Source: Pigmentibacter sp. JX0631
Lineage (GTDB): Bacteria > Bdellovibrionota_B > Oligoflexia > Silvanigrellales > Silvanigrellaceae
Direction: 5' to 3'
NCBI RefSeq assembly: GCF_029873255.1
Contig: NZ_CP123622.1
Coordinates: 1,638,501-1,702,500, forward strand
DNA length: 64,000 bases
Made by a program: the position numbers and the translations under genes. How positions within the stretch are numbered: position 1 is the first letter of the stretch; every line of letters starts with the position of its first letter. This document shows positions 47,039 through 56,585 of this stretch, piece by piece. The notes beneath the pieces are model-generated. The model had not been told where the DNA came from, made no database searches, and saw only the letters and a program-made list of their open reading frames with translations.

Positions 47039-48232
47039 TTACTTAATTAAGTCTACTGTTAGCCTGGCAATGTATCTTCTGTCATTAACTGTATCACCAT
47101 TAACAGGTACATTTTCAGCATAAGTAGCAAACTCCAGTCTGACGAATAGGATGAAAATCGATAAACCGGCAGAAAAATTTTGATTTCCATAACCCAATCG
47201 AATCGAGAAGGGAGCATTTACAGCAGATTGATCTCCAAAACTCAATTCACAACCGCCATGTATTTTATCTCGGTCATTTACTCTTTGATCATTAATTCTT
47301 TCTTCTTCAACAGAAAATATGGCGCCCACAAATTTATTAATATTGGGATTTATACTGAAACCTGCTTTAACGTTCATTTTTTCAATTTCATCATGGGAAG
47401 ATGAGTTACTTGCTTGATATGTAGTATCTCCCACGTCTAACACCGATAAACCAATTTTAGGAGACAACTGGGATTTGAAAGGCATAATAATCCCTAGGTC
47501 AATAGCATAACCATTTGTACTGTTTATATTTCTATCTGCCTGTAATTTAGCTTGGGAAATCAAACCATTTTGATTTGCTTCAATAGTGTTAGTTCTTGTT
47601 TCTCTTTGAACAATTCTAGATGAAGCTCCAAAAAGAAATGATTTAGACAAAGGGATGCTAAAGCCAGAAACAAATCCTTCTTGATCTCTTCTGAATTCAG
47701 AAAATGTTCTGTCATAGGTTACTCCACTTGAAAACACACTATTTTGAGGTGATGCTAAAAAAGTTGTATACCCACTTTCATAAGATTCAGCTAAAATTCC
47801 AAATTGAAAATAACCAATAATAATTGTTGGAAAAACACTAACTCTACTAAAAATTACGTTGTTTTTGCTTCCATCTTTAACTGAATTATCAATTAAACTG
47901 TAAGGATACTGGTAGTAATTGTAGTTTTGATTAATTAAACCATAAGTATATGAGTTAGTTGAATATGAAATATTTGGTAAAGAGGTTATTTTAACAACAC
48001 TTTTCAGCATAGAATTAACAGTACCTATCCCAGCTGGATTGTCAAAAATTGAATTTTCATCGTCAGCCACTGCTACATTTGCTCCGCCCATTCCTAAAGA
48101 GCGGCTTGAAAGATAGTTAGATATAGGCGGAATGATTACAGGATAGGTACTATTGCTTGGAAAACCAATACTTGAATTAACTAGTACAAAAGAAAAGATA
48201 AAAAATTTTATTTTAGAGCTAATCTTAAGCAA
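47039..48232 (-). CDS. Outer-membrane beta-barrel protein (PorV/FadL-like N-terminus)
   Basis: A protein of about 397 residues with a signal peptide and then S-R-S-L-G-M-G-G-A-N-V-A-V-A-D-D, N-P-A-G-I, a pattern typical of FadL/PorV/TraF-like barrel proteins whose N-terminus plugs the barrel. The rest shows alternating strand patterns and several G-x-S-x-P turns. The TTG at 48232 is chosen because GGAG lies six bases upstream; a GTG at 48244 in the same frame would overlap that site. The cargo is unknown. Confidence 0.75.
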   Translation of the reverse strand: MLKISSKIKFFIFSFVLVNSSIGFPSNSTYPVIIPPISNYLSSRSLGMGGANVAVADDENSIFDNPAGIGTVNSMLKSVVKITSLPNISYSTNSYTYGLINQNYNYYQYPYSLIDNSVKDGSKNNVIFSRVSVFPTIIIGYFQFGILAESYESGYTTFLASPQNSVFSSGVTYDRTFSEFRRDQEGFVSGFSIPLSKSFLFGASSRIVQRETRTNTIEANQNGLISQAKLQADRNINSTNGYAIDLGIIMPFKSQLSPKIGLSVLDVGDTTYQASNSSSHDEIEKMNVKAGFSINPNINKFVGAIFSVEEERINDQRVNDRDKIHGGCELSFGDQSAVNAPFSIRLGYGNQNFSAGLSIFILFVRLEFATYAENVPVNGDTVNDRRYIARLTVDLIK

Positions 48233-48320
48233 TATTTTCTCCACTTTTATAAAAATTTTTGCTATATGTGTTCGGTGTTTTTTTAACTCTATTTAGTTAA
48301 CTTAGTTTTTGAGGCTTAAC

Positions 48321-48902
48321 GTGGTTTTTGTTCCTGAATATTTTTCTTCTGTTCCAGAAGGACAAGCTTTTCATTATGTAGCAAAAAAAAGAGAAATACC
48401 TTGCCACGTTCTATTTTTAGCTGCGGCGGGTAAAGTAACGTCAAATAAACTACCTGCGGATGAAAGACTCTTGATGCTTAATTTTGCTAAAGCTGCATGT
48501 AATACGCAAAATCCAGATATTTTATGGCAAATAGCCCATGTAGAATCAGCATTTAAAATACGAATCGTAAATGTAGCTGGAAAAAAAACATTAATTGGGG
48601 ATGAAGCAAAAAAATACTTATTAAAAGGTATATCAAAAGAATCCAATATTGACATTGGCCCTCTTCAGATCAATTGGCGGGCAAATGGCTCGAAATTTAA
48701 GTTTGAACCTATTAATTTTTTAAATGGTGATTTTTCAGTTAATTTTTTATCAAACAATATATTAAAAAATTATGTAAGTTCTTGCGGAACAAAATGGATA
48801 AACTGTTATCATTCTTATGACAAATCTAGAGGTTCTCAATACAGAGAAAAAATAGATATATCTGGTGAAAAATTAAGAAAAATACTGTTAACTTACTTAT
48901 AA
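48321..48902 (+). CDS. Lytic-transglycosylase-like (SLT-fold) protein
   Basis: A product of about 193 residues with W-Q-I-A-H-V-E-S-A-F and later N-I-D-I-G-P-L-Q-I-N-W, the two key blocks of the SLT lysozyme-like fold; the glutamate of V-E-S-A would be catalytic. The closing stretch Y-H-S-Y-D-K-S-R-G also fits. The GTG at 48321 has GAGG six bases upstream; a TTG at 48309 lies over that site. I see no clear signal peptide, so export is unexplained. It ends six bases inside the convergent SNF2 gene. Confidence 0.72.
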   Translation: MVFVPEYFSSVPEGQAFHYVAKKREIPCHVLFLAAAGKVTSNKLPADERLLMLNFAKAACNTQNPDILWQIAHVESAFKIRIVNVAGKKTLIGDEAKKYLLKGISKESNIDIGPLQINWRANGSKFKFEPINFLNGDFSVNFLSNNILKNYVSSCGTKWINCYHSYDKSRGSQYREKIDISGEKLRKILLTYL

Positions 48903-51077
48903 AATTTTTAAAATTTCTTCTTTATTTAAAGCAAAATTTTCGTTTTTAATTTGGTTTAGTTGAGAATTAGTGGTGTTATCTAATATCTGAGTAGCTGTTT
49001 GAATTTTATCAATTAAAGATTTTTTAATATACTCATCAACTGTCTCTTGTCCTATTAAGTGAATTACTAAACATTTTTCAGAGTTTTGACCAATTCTGTG
49101 GAAACGAGCCTGAGACTGCACATAACTTCCACCATCAAAATTTAAATCCATATATATCATTGTATCAGCCTTCATTTTCCCATCTTTTGGTAACAAGGTG
49201 AGACCTTCTTTAGCAGATTGAGGAGTTGCAATAAACAATCTGCAATCTGGATTATTTTGGAATTCTTCGACACTTTGGCCGCGCTCATGGACAGACATTT
49301 CACCAGTATGAGCGACTGCACCCCAAGTTTCTTTATAAGTTTCTGTTAGGAAATCAACGTTTCCAACAAAATGGCTCCATAAAATAATTTTTTTAGTATC
49401 GTCAGAAAATATATCCGACAACATCTCATTTAATTCATCAATTTTTGCATTAGAACCCGTGTATTTAGGATCTATTAACATGGGATTAGATGCTATTTGT
49501 GAAAGTCTTAGTAACCTTACGACAATATTATTTGCCTGCATAGCATATTCTTCAGGACTCATATTTTCAATTTCGTTTCTCACAGAATCACGCATTTTTG
49601 CATATATTGTTTTTTGTTCTGCTTTTAATTCAATGTTATAATCTTTATATATAATTGGAGGTAAATCTAGAACTTCATTTTTTAATCTTCTTAAACTTGT
49701 AGCTTGAATTCTTTTTCTTAGTTCCTCTCCATTTCTTACACCAACAAATTTTTCAATTTTAATTTTTCTTCTACCTTGATTTACTTCTAAGATATCAATG
49801 TAACAAAAAGTATTTTTAAAAGCAGGAAAACTTGAACCGAATGTTAGGCCGTTATCCATAACGTAATATTGGGCAAATAAATCTATTGGTCTATTTGCAA
49901 TAGGAGTACCTGTAGCAATTACACAGCGTTTTGCAGCGTTTCTAATAAATTTTGCACTAATAGTTGTTTGAGCAGAAAGATTTTTTATTCTTTGACTTTC
50001 ATCAAAAATTATCATTCCTTCGCCTGCTTGAATCCAATCAGTTAAAGCATCTTTTTCAAGTCTAATTCCTTCATAGTGAATAATAAATATAGGATTATTA
50101 CTTTGAATTAATTTAGTTCGTTGTGCTGGTGAACCTTCTATTACAGTATATGGTATACTTGTCGCTAATTTTATTTCATCTTGCCAGGTTTTAACAAGTG
50201 ACTTAGGGGCAACTATTAGGCATCTATCAATAGATTTATTTTGTAACATCATAGCTACTGAAGAAGCAATTTGAAAACTTTTTCCACATCCCATCTCATC
50301 AAGTAATGCGCATGCTGGATTTTGTAAAAGAAATTCAATACCTGTAATTTGATGTGAATAAGGTTTTCTTTTAAATGGAAATGATGAAATTTGCTGTTTT
50401 ATTTTTTGCAGAACTTCAATTTGTTCAGGTGAAATATTTTTAGATCCAGTTGAACCAATCATTGCTTCACTGCCAAGGCTTGTATTTACTTCGCTTGTTA
50501 AATCAAATTCTTCAAACCAGCTTTCTCTTAAAATAAGTTTACCTAATTTGCTTGGTGCAATGTTGGCATAGTATTTAGTTTTAGTGAATTCTAGAATAGC
50601 ATTAAAAGCATTATCAGTTAATTTAAATCCTTTTCCAAGAATATCAAATAAATCATCAAAAGTACCGATAAAAAGTCTCCATACTCTATTGTCAGGATCC
50701 CATTGCCTTTCATTTCTATCAAGTCCTTTAATTCTATCAATAGTATTTTGGTTATAATTAAATGTTATTTGAAGATGGCCTTGCTCATCTAAATCAACAA
50801 TGGTATTTGAATTAATATATTTTCCTTCTTCATTTAATTTTGCTAAATTTTTATGAATTCTATCTAATAATTTTTCCTGAAGAGGAGCTGCTAAATTAAT
50901 TTTAACTTTTTTCAATGTTAAAGTTCCAACTATTTCCTGTTTTTCAAATTTTGGTTGTTCGATTAAAACTGGTTTAGTATCATCTTTTTTTTCATTCATG
51001 ATACCGAAAGCTAGACGAATTGGTCCTTTAGGGGGTTTTGGACGATAGGTATTCTTGTTATTGCTTTTATATGTCAT
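48897..51077 (-). CDS. SNF2-family ATPase with HARP-like N-terminal region
   Basis: A 726-residue DNA translocase. The motor has Walker A in D-E-M-G-C-G-K-S (about 262), motif II D-E-S-Q (about 357), A-T-G-T-P-I-A-N and the C-terminal Q-A-R-F-H-R-I-G-Q (about 656). Upstream, residues about 95-150 show F-N-Y-N-Q-N, then W-D-P-D-N-R-V-W-R-L-F, a pattern resembling the HARP domain of SMARCAL1-type annealing helicases. The start ATG at 51077 has GGAG nine bases upstream; an upstream in-frame start at 51116 is less well placed. The role could be in replication-fork or DNA-repair handling. No methyltransferase or nuclease is adjacent, so a restriction or defence role is not supported. Confidence 0.88.
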   Translation of the reverse strand: MTYKSNNKNTYRPKPPKGPIRLAFGIMNEKKDDTKPVLIEQPKFEKQEIVGTLTLKKVKINLAAPLQEKLLDRIHKNLAKLNEEGKYINSNTIVDLDEQGHLQITFNYNQNTIDRIKGLDRNERQWDPDNRVWRLFIGTFDDLFDILGKGFKLTDNAFNAILEFTKTKYYANIAPSKLGKLILRESWFEEFDLTSEVNTSLGSEAMIGSTGSKNISPEQIEVLQKIKQQISSFPFKRKPYSHQITGIEFLLQNPACALLDEMGCGKSFQIASSVAMMLQNKSIDRCLIVAPKSLVKTWQDEIKLATSIPYTVIEGSPAQRTKLIQSNNPIFIIHYEGIRLEKDALTDWIQAGEGMIIFDESQRIKNLSAQTTISAKFIRNAAKRCVIATGTPIANRPIDLFAQYYVMDNGLTFGSSFPAFKNTFCYIDILEVNQGRRKIKIEKFVGVRNGEELRKRIQATSLRRLKNEVLDLPPIIYKDYNIELKAEQKTIYAKMRDSVRNEIENMSPEEYAMQANNIVVRLLRLSQIASNPMLIDPKYTGSNAKIDELNEMLSDIFSDDTKKIILWSHFVGNVDFLTETYKETWGAVAHTGEMSVHERGQSVEEFQNNPDCRLFIATPQSAKEGLTLLPKDGKMKADTMIYMDLNFDGGSYVQSQARFHRIGQNSEKCLVIHLIGQETVDEYIKKSLIDKIQTATQILDNTTNSQLNQIKNENFALNKEEILKIL

Positions 51078-51277
51078 ACTTTTATTCTCCAAAACAAATT
51101 TTATAACAGGCATCACAAAACCAAGCTATTTATATGCTTTTTTTAAAAAGGGTAAAACTCTTTTTTTGCGCATATGGACATTGTGAAAAGCTTTCTTTAC
51201 ATTACAAAATAGCACACGGTCATAAAAATTTGATGTGCTTTTTGTAAAAGGGCTTCTTGTCCCTTGGAGATTTAGTT

Positions 51278-51901
51278 ATGGATAAAATTGTTTGTGTTGG
51301 CAAGAATTACTTGGAACATGCGAAAGAATTGGGTGATGCTGTCCCTGATAAACCCGTCATTTTTATAAAACCAAAAAGTATCTTAAGAGCTGCAATTGAT
51401 CATGAAGAATTGTCTTTGATAATTCCACAATCTTCTAGCTCTCTTCATTTTGAGGCGGAGCTTGTTTTGCGTCTTGATAAAGGCGGTTATCAGTTAGATC
51501 TCAAAGAAGCTGAAAAAGCTATAGGAGCTGTTTCTATTGGTTTGGATATGACTCTTCGAGATTTGCAAGCAAAACAAAAAAAAGATGGACATCCTTGGAC
51601 AACAAGTAAAGTTTTTCCTGATAGCGCTATCGTAGGGCCTTGGTTAAGAATATCAGAGTTTCCAAATTATTTAGAAGAAAAGTTTACCTTTTCATTAGAA
51701 GATAAAGTTAAACAAGAAGGATATGGTAAGAACATGCTTCTTTCACCTATTGAGTGTGTTTCTTATATCAGCAAATTTTTTCCTCTTGTTGCTGGTGATT
51801 TAATTTTTACTGGAACTCCTGCTGGTGTTGGCCCTGTTGTCTCTGGCCAAAGAGGCGTTTTAAGTTTTGGAGCCATAAGATATTCAGTTCTTTGGACCTA
51901 A
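51278..51901 (+). CDS. Fumarylacetoacetate hydrolase family protein
   Basis: A protein of about 207 residues of the FAH superfamily, which hydrolyses C-C bonds of 2-oxo or acylpyruvate compounds. It has V-G-K-N-Y-L-E-H-A, the F-E-A-E-L metal-ligand block, G-x-D-M-T-L-R-D-L-Q and the late F-T-G-T-P-A-G-V-G motif. It resembles the small single-domain acylpyruvase group rather than full FAH. The ATG at 51278 has GGAG eight bases upstream; a TTG at 51257 is in frame but less likely. A link with the HPPD gene far upstream is not implied. Confidence 0.88.
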   Translation: MDKIVCVGKNYLEHAKELGDAVPDKPVIFIKPKSILRAAIDHEELSLIIPQSSSSLHFEAELVLRLDKGGYQLDLKEAEKAIGAVSIGLDMTLRDLQAKQKKDGHPWTTSKVFPDSAIVGPWLRISEFPNYLEEKFTFSLEDKVKQEGYGKNMLLSPIECVSYISKFFPLVAGDLIFTGTPAGVGPVVSGQRGVLSFGAIRYSVLWT

Positions 51902-51951
51902 GAACATTCTATAAGATAACCAATTAAAGTAATTAAAAATTTATATTTAAT

Positions 51952-51980
51952 TTGACTAAAAATACATATTTTATTAAAAT
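51952..51980 (+). promoter_or_regulatory. Near-consensus sigma-70 promoter
   Basis: TTGACT (51952-51957) and TAAAAT (51975-51980) with exactly 17 bases between them, about 60 bases before the small secreted-protein gene at 52041. Confidence 0.7.
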
Positions 51981-52040
51981 ACAATTACGTTTTTTTATTT
52001 TTCTAATAATTAATTTGAATTTTCTTATTAAGGATGAAAG

Positions 52041-52295
52041 ATGATAAAAAACTTTATTTATATCATTTTTTTTAGTCTCAGTAACTTACCAATAAGTTAT
52101 AATCTGAATAATTCAGGATTTCTTTTGTTGGAAAATTCTATTAATGTTAATAAAATACATTCTTTTTTATTTGAGTACCAAAACTGCTTAAGTACAAATG
52201 TTTGTTATGAAATAGATTTTATAAAACATTCAATTGCGAATAAAAAAATTGATGAAGAATATGAACATGAAATGTTAATTTTAGAATTATTATAG
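52041..52295 (+). CDS. Small secreted protein, unknown
   Basis: An 84-residue product with a probable signal peptide (I-K-N, then a hydrophobic core, about residues 1-19) and a polar mature part with two Cys (Q-N-C and V-C-Y-E). The ATG has an AAGGA site and a near-consensus promoter upstream, which supports a real gene. I recognise no family. It converges with the cobalamin adenosyltransferase gene, 7 bases away. Confidence 0.6.
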   Translation: MIKNFIYIIFFSLSNLPISYNLNNSGFLLLENSINVNKIHSFLFEYQNCLSTNVCYEIDFIKHSIANKKIDEEYEHEMLILELL

Positions 52296-52302
52296 AAAAT
52301 AA

Positions 52303-52899
52303 TTAAAATTCAATAGTTCTAACTCCTGAATTTTTATTCCAAGTGACTTCATTACTTTTCGCCAATTTTTGAACCCACCGTGATAAAACAAAAAATAAAT
52401 CTGAAAGCCTGTTAATATAAGGAAGAATATTTGGATTAATTTCTTTTTCCATAGATAAGGCAACTGTAAGACGTTCTGCTCTTCTACAAACTGTTCTTGC
52501 TAGATGGAAATAAGAATTTAATTTAGTCCCACCGGGTAAAACAAATTCCTGCAGCGGTTCCAATATATTTTGACAAAAATCAATCATTTTTTCTAATTGA
52601 ATTGTATCAGTTTCATTTAGTACAATCATATTTTTCCATCGAGAAGACAAAGGCGTTGCTAAATCAGCTCCTAAATTAAATAAATCATTTTGAATAGAGT
52701 AGATCCAAGAATCCAAAATAGTTTTTTCTTTTTTAGGCATTTCTTCTAAATTTTGTCGGCAAATTCCAAGTATGCTATTTAATTCATCAATAGTTCCATA
52801 ACATTCAATTCTGAGATCATCTTTTGGAACTCGGTTCCCGTCAGCTAATCCTGTTGTGCCTTTATCACCAGTTTTTGTGTAAACTTTAACTATCCGCAT
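52303..52899 (-). CDS. Cob(I)alamin adenosyltransferase (PduO/MMAB type)
   Basis: Transfers adenosyl from ATP to cob(I)alamin to make adenosylcobalamin. The N-terminal V-Y-T-K-T-G-D-K-G-T-T is the ATP-binding signature; D-E-L-N-S and R-T-V-C-R-R-A-E-R carry further conserved residues. The length of 198 is usual. It lies 72 bases after the nucleoside permease gene on the same strand; cotranscription is possible but a functional link is not evident. Confidence 0.92.
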   Translation of the reverse strand: MRIVKVYTKTGDKGTTGLADGNRVPKDDLRIECYGTIDELNSILGICRQNLEEMPKKEKTILDSWIYSIQNDLFNLGADLATPLSSRWKNMIVLNETDTIQLEKMIDFCQNILEPLQEFVLPGGTKLNSYFHLARTVCRRAERLTVALSMEKEINPNILPYINRLSDLFFVLSRWVQKLAKSNEVTWNKNSGVRTIEF

Positions 52900-52971
52900 A
52901 ATAAATCCTAAGAATATAAGTTAAAAAATTATTATAACTTTTAATTTTCCAGGGATAAACTAAATTTCTAT

Positions 52972-53898
52972 TTAACGATTTCTTAAATACGGTTGTCCTA
53001 AAGATTTTGGTGGTTTACTTTTTCCTACAAAACCAGCAACAATTATTACAGTTAATAAATAAGGAACTATTTGAACAAATTGAGGTGAGATAATAAAATT
53101 CCAAATTGGATTTAAAAATTCAATTTCAAAGTCTGGTTTTGGTATTTTTACTCCTTGGAGCATAATACCTAAAGCATCAAAAAAACCAAAAGCTAAACAA
53201 GCTAATGTAGCAGCTATAGGTCTCCATCCGCCTACAATTAAGGCAGCTAATGCCATATAACCTCTACCAGCGGTCATATTTCTTGTATAACTGCTAGAAA
53301 GACAGATAGATAAAGTAGCGCCTCCAAGACCTGCTAAAAATCCAGATAACAAAACTCCGCTCCATCTGGTGCGAATAACATCAATTCCTGATGTTTGAAG
53401 AGCATCTGGATGTTCTCCGGCAAATTTATGCCACAAACCATAAGGAGAAAATTTAAACCAAAGCCAAACCAAAGCAACTATTACCCAAACGGCAATAATG
53501 GGTTCGTATATAAATCTATTGTGCATAGAGATTTCTGGTGTTGATCCAGTATTTTGAAAAAGTATTTGTGATGCGAAAGGAACTGTTCCGGCAGCTAATA
53601 TTGTTATAGCAGTTCCTGTAACAATTTGATTTGATTTAAAATTAATAACAAAAAGACCATAAATTGCAGACATGACAAGTCCGGCTAATCCGCCACATAA
53701 AAATCCTAAAAAAGGGGAGTGAGTTAATGCCGTAACAGCAGCAGCGGTAAAGGCTCCTGCTAACATTTTTCCTTCTAAAGCAATATTAATAATACCGCTT
53801 CGTTCGCTAAACAATCCACCAAGTGCTGCAAATATTAAAGGAGCTGACATCCGAATGGTCGCGCCACTAATTGAAGATAAGAGGTTAATCCATTCCAT
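52972..53898 (-). CDS. Nucleoside ABC transporter permease, second subunit (NupQ/YufQ-like)
   Basis: A 308-residue integral membrane permease of the BMP-type importers, with about eight helices and the block G-G-L-F-S-E-R-S-G-I-I-N-I-A-L-E-G-K-M near residue 30. The ATG at 53898 is just after the stop of the preceding permease gene (53900), within TGATATG. An upstream in-frame start at 53943 would overlap the previous gene by 44 bases and is less likely. It pairs with the permease encoded upstream. Confidence 0.88.
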   Translation of the reverse strand: MEWINLLSSISGATIRMSAPLIFAALGGLFSERSGIINIALEGKMLAGAFTAAAVTALTHSPFLGFLCGGLAGLVMSAIYGLFVINFKSNQIVTGTAITILAAGTVPFASQILFQNTGSTPEISMHNRFIYEPIIAVWVIVALVWLWFKFSPYGLWHKFAGEHPDALQTSGIDVIRTRWSGVLLSGFLAGLGGATLSICLSSSYTRNMTAGRGYMALAALIVGGWRPIAATLACLAFGFFDALGIMLQGVKIPKPDFEIEFLNPIWNFIISPQFVQIVPYLLTVIIVAGFVGKSKPPKSLGQPYLRNR

Positions 53899-53899
53899 A

Positions 53900-54928
53900 T
53901 CAATTTGCCTTTTTTGAAAATTTAATTTTTTCCCAAAGCCCATCAGCTGAAACAGCTAAAATGATTAATGCTTGAAGCACTAAAGCAAGGTCAGAAGTAA
54001 CATTGTGGGTGAAAATTTCTAAATCACTAGCTCCTTTTTGAAGGGCACCAAATAATAATCCAGAAAATATAATTGCTAGTGGGTTTCCTTTAGCTAGAAA
54101 AGCAACTGCAATACCTGTAAAACCATAACCAGGAGAAAAATCAAGTTTAAAACATTCTGAACGACCTAATATTTCTCCAACACCTACAAGACCAGCCAAG
54201 GCTCCCGCAATAAACATAGTTTTCATTTGAGTTTTAGAGATACTTATACCGGCAGTAGAAGAAGCAGCTTCATTTTCACCAACGCTTCTTATTTCATAAC
54301 CAAAGGGGGTTCTATACAAAAATATCCAAAGAAAAATTGCGACTAAAATTGATAAAAATATTGCTGAAGAAACAGGGGCGCCATCAAAAAAAGAATAAGA
54401 TTCTAATACATAATTTTTTGAGATTGGTATTGTTTGGGGATTTTGTGAATTCACGTCTTTTAAAACATAAACTGTAATATAACTAGCAATACCAGCTGCA
54501 ATAAAATTCAACATAATAGTTGTAATAACTTCATGAGCGCCACGTTTTGCTTTTAAGTATCCTGCAATTCCACCCCAGAAACCACCTAACAAAGCAGCGG
54601 CAAAACCTGCAAAAATTACTGCAAAAAAAGGTGAAATATTTGGAAACACTGCACCAACAGTTGCTGCAGCTAATGCTCCCATTGTTAATTGACCTTCCGC
54701 TCCAATATTAAACATTTTTGCTTTAAAAGCCATTGCTACAGAAAGGCCAGTAAGTATTAGTGGCATGCTATATGTTAAGGTCATACCGAAGTCATATGCA
54801 GTTCCGAATCCTGATTTAGCAAATATATAAAAAACATTAATTGGATTTTCACCAGCAATACTAGTAACAAGAAGACCAATAATAAGCGCTATAACTGTTG
54901 CAATAATGGGGCGTAAAATATTCATCAC
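53900..54928 (-). CDS. Nucleoside ABC transporter permease, first subunit (NupP/YufP-like)
   Basis: Permease of the same importer, 342 residues with multiple helices and F-K-A-K-M-F-N-I-G-A-E-G-Q-L-T-M-G, the conserved block of this permease group. The start is a GTG at 54928 or the next ATG at 54925; GGAG lies seven and ten bases upstream respectively. The ATPase gene's TGA overlaps this start region, which indicates coupled translation. Confidence 0.9.
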   Translation of the reverse strand: MMNILRPIIATVIALIIGLLVTSIAGENPINVFYIFAKSGFGTAYDFGMTLTYSMPLILTGLSVAMAFKAKMFNIGAEGQLTMGALAAATVGAVFPNISPFFAVIFAGFAAALLGGFWGGIAGYLKAKRGAHEVITTIMLNFIAAGIASYITVYVLKDVNSQNPQTIPISKNYVLESYSFFDGAPVSSAIFLSILVAIFLWIFLYRTPFGYEIRSVGENEAASSTAGISISKTQMKTMFIAGALAGLVGVGEILGRSECFKLDFSPGYGFTGIAVAFLAKGNPLAIIFSGLLFGALQKGASDLEIFTHNVTSDLALVLQALIILAVSADGLWEKIKFSKKAN

Positions 54929-56547
54929 TTTTTATCTCCATTCAATAATCCACCACACATTGCAAGTCCGATCATATGTTCATCAGCTTCATTTCTTCTG
55001 AATTCAGCGGCTATACTTCCGCCATACATTACAAGAATTCTATCAGCTAAAGTCATTATTTCATCTAATTCCGATGAAATAAGAAGGACGCCTACACCTT
55101 TATCTCTTTCAGCAACTAATTGGTTATGAATATACTCTATTGCACCAATGTCAACTCCTCTGGTAGGATTTGCAGCAACTATAAATTGAGGTTCTTTTCC
55201 AAATTCTCTTGCTATAATTATTTTTTGTTGGTTGCCACCTGAAAAACCTGACACATTTAGTTTAGGATTTCTTGGACGTACATCATATTTTTCCATTTCA
55301 CTTTTAACTGTTTTTTGAATTTCAGATATTTTTTGGAAAATTCCAAAACAAAACTTCTTTTCCCAATGTCTTCCTAATATATAATTTTCTTCCGCTGTCA
55401 TATTTAAAAGTAGCCCGTTTTTATGGCGATCTTCAGGTATAAATCCTACAATTAAATCCTGCATTTCCGAGCTTTTTTTATGTGTAATATCTGTGTTTAA
55501 AAGGGTTATTTTACCTGAAGCAGGGTGATGTGATGATATTTTTTTTCCAAAAAACTTTTGTGGATGAAAAATAATATCAATTAATTCTGATTGACCATTG
55601 CCTTCCACACCAGCTATACCAACAATTTCTCCTCCATTAATAGATAAATTAATATTATTTAATAGATTTTTCTTAGAGTCTTTGTTAGAAAAATTTCTTA
55701 AAGTAACATTTTTTAAATCTAATATATTATTGCTAGTTTTTTTTCCTGTTGGAATATTTGGTCTTAAATTTACGTTTCTGCCTACCATTAAAGATGCAAT
55801 TTTTTCTTCAGTAGCTTCAGATGTTTTTAATGATCCTACAACGTTTCCTGCACGAAATACCACTATATTGTCTGTAAAATTTAAAACTTCTCTTAATTTA
55901 TGAGTAACAATAATGATTGTTTTACCTTCATTCTTAAGTTTTTTTAAATTTTCAAATAATTCATCTACTTCTAAAGGTGTTAATACTGCAGTAGGTTCAT
56001 CAAGAATTAAAATTTCAGCATTTCTATAAAGTAATTTTAAGATTTCTATTCTTTGTTGCATACCAACAGCTAATTTAGAAATTTTAGTATTTAAAGGAAC
56101 AGTTAGCCCATATTTTTTAGCAATCTCTTCAATTTCAAGTCGAGCTTTTTTTCTATCTATTATATTGAATGGAGTTGGTAAAAAAGGAAATTTAAGGGTG
56201 TGTTCTTCATCTCCTAAAATGATATTATCAAGACCTGTAGCTGTTTCAGCAAGCATAAAATGTTGATGAACCATTCCAATTCCGTTTTTAATTGCATCTT
56301 TTGGTGATTGCCAGTGCTGAGGTTTGCCATTAACTAATATTTCACCACTATCTTCTTTATATAGGCCAAATAATATCTTCATTGCAGTTGATTTACCAGC
56401 GCCATTTTCACCAATTAAAGCTTGAATAGTGCCTTTTTCTACTGCAAAATTTATATTATTATTTGCAATTACTTTACCAAAAGATTTTGTTACATTTTTG
56501 AATTCTATAGCAATTTTTTTATCTTTAAAGTGTTCCATTTTTAGCAT
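54925..56547 (-). CDS. Nucleoside ABC transporter ATP-binding protein (two ATPase domains)
   Basis: A 540-residue protein with two fused ABC domains. The first has Walker A G-E-N-G-A-G-K-S-T and Walker B L-I-L-D-E-P-T. The second starts near residue 270 and has G-V-E-G-N-G-Q-S-E (Walker A variant without the GK[ST] ending) and F-S-G-G-N-Q-Q-K. This is the usual form in sugar- and nucleoside-type importers, where the second site is degenerate. It serves both permeases encoded downstream. Confidence 0.93.
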   Translation of the reverse strand: MLKMEHFKDKKIAIEFKNVTKSFGKVIANNNINFAVEKGTIQALIGENGAGKSTAMKILFGLYKEDSGEILVNGKPQHWQSPKDAIKNGIGMVHQHFMLAETATGLDNIILGDEEHTLKFPFLPTPFNIIDRKKARLEIEEIAKKYGLTVPLNTKISKLAVGMQQRIEILKLLYRNAEILILDEPTAVLTPLEVDELFENLKKLKNEGKTIIIVTHKLREVLNFTDNIVVFRAGNVVGSLKTSEATEEKIASLMVGRNVNLRPNIPTGKKTSNNILDLKNVTLRNFSNKDSKKNLLNNINLSINGGEIVGIAGVEGNGQSELIDIIFHPQKFFGKKISSHHPASGKITLLNTDITHKKSSEMQDLIVGFIPEDRHKNGLLLNMTAEENYILGRHWEKKFCFGIFQKISEIQKTVKSEMEKYDVRPRNPKLNVSGFSGGNQQKIIIAREFGKEPQFIVAANPTRGVDIGAIEYIHNQLVAERDKGVGVLLISSELDEIMTLADRILVMYGGSIAAEFRRNEADEHMIGLAMCGGLLNGDKK

Positions 56548-56585
56548 TCTAAATTTAAGGTGAAATTTAAATATAATTAATAAAA

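Noticed and set aside
48897-51077. DISARM- or restriction-type defence helicase
   Set aside because: No methyltransferase, nuclease or other defence gene is adjacent; the neighbours are a transglycosylase-like gene and an FAH-family hydrolase.
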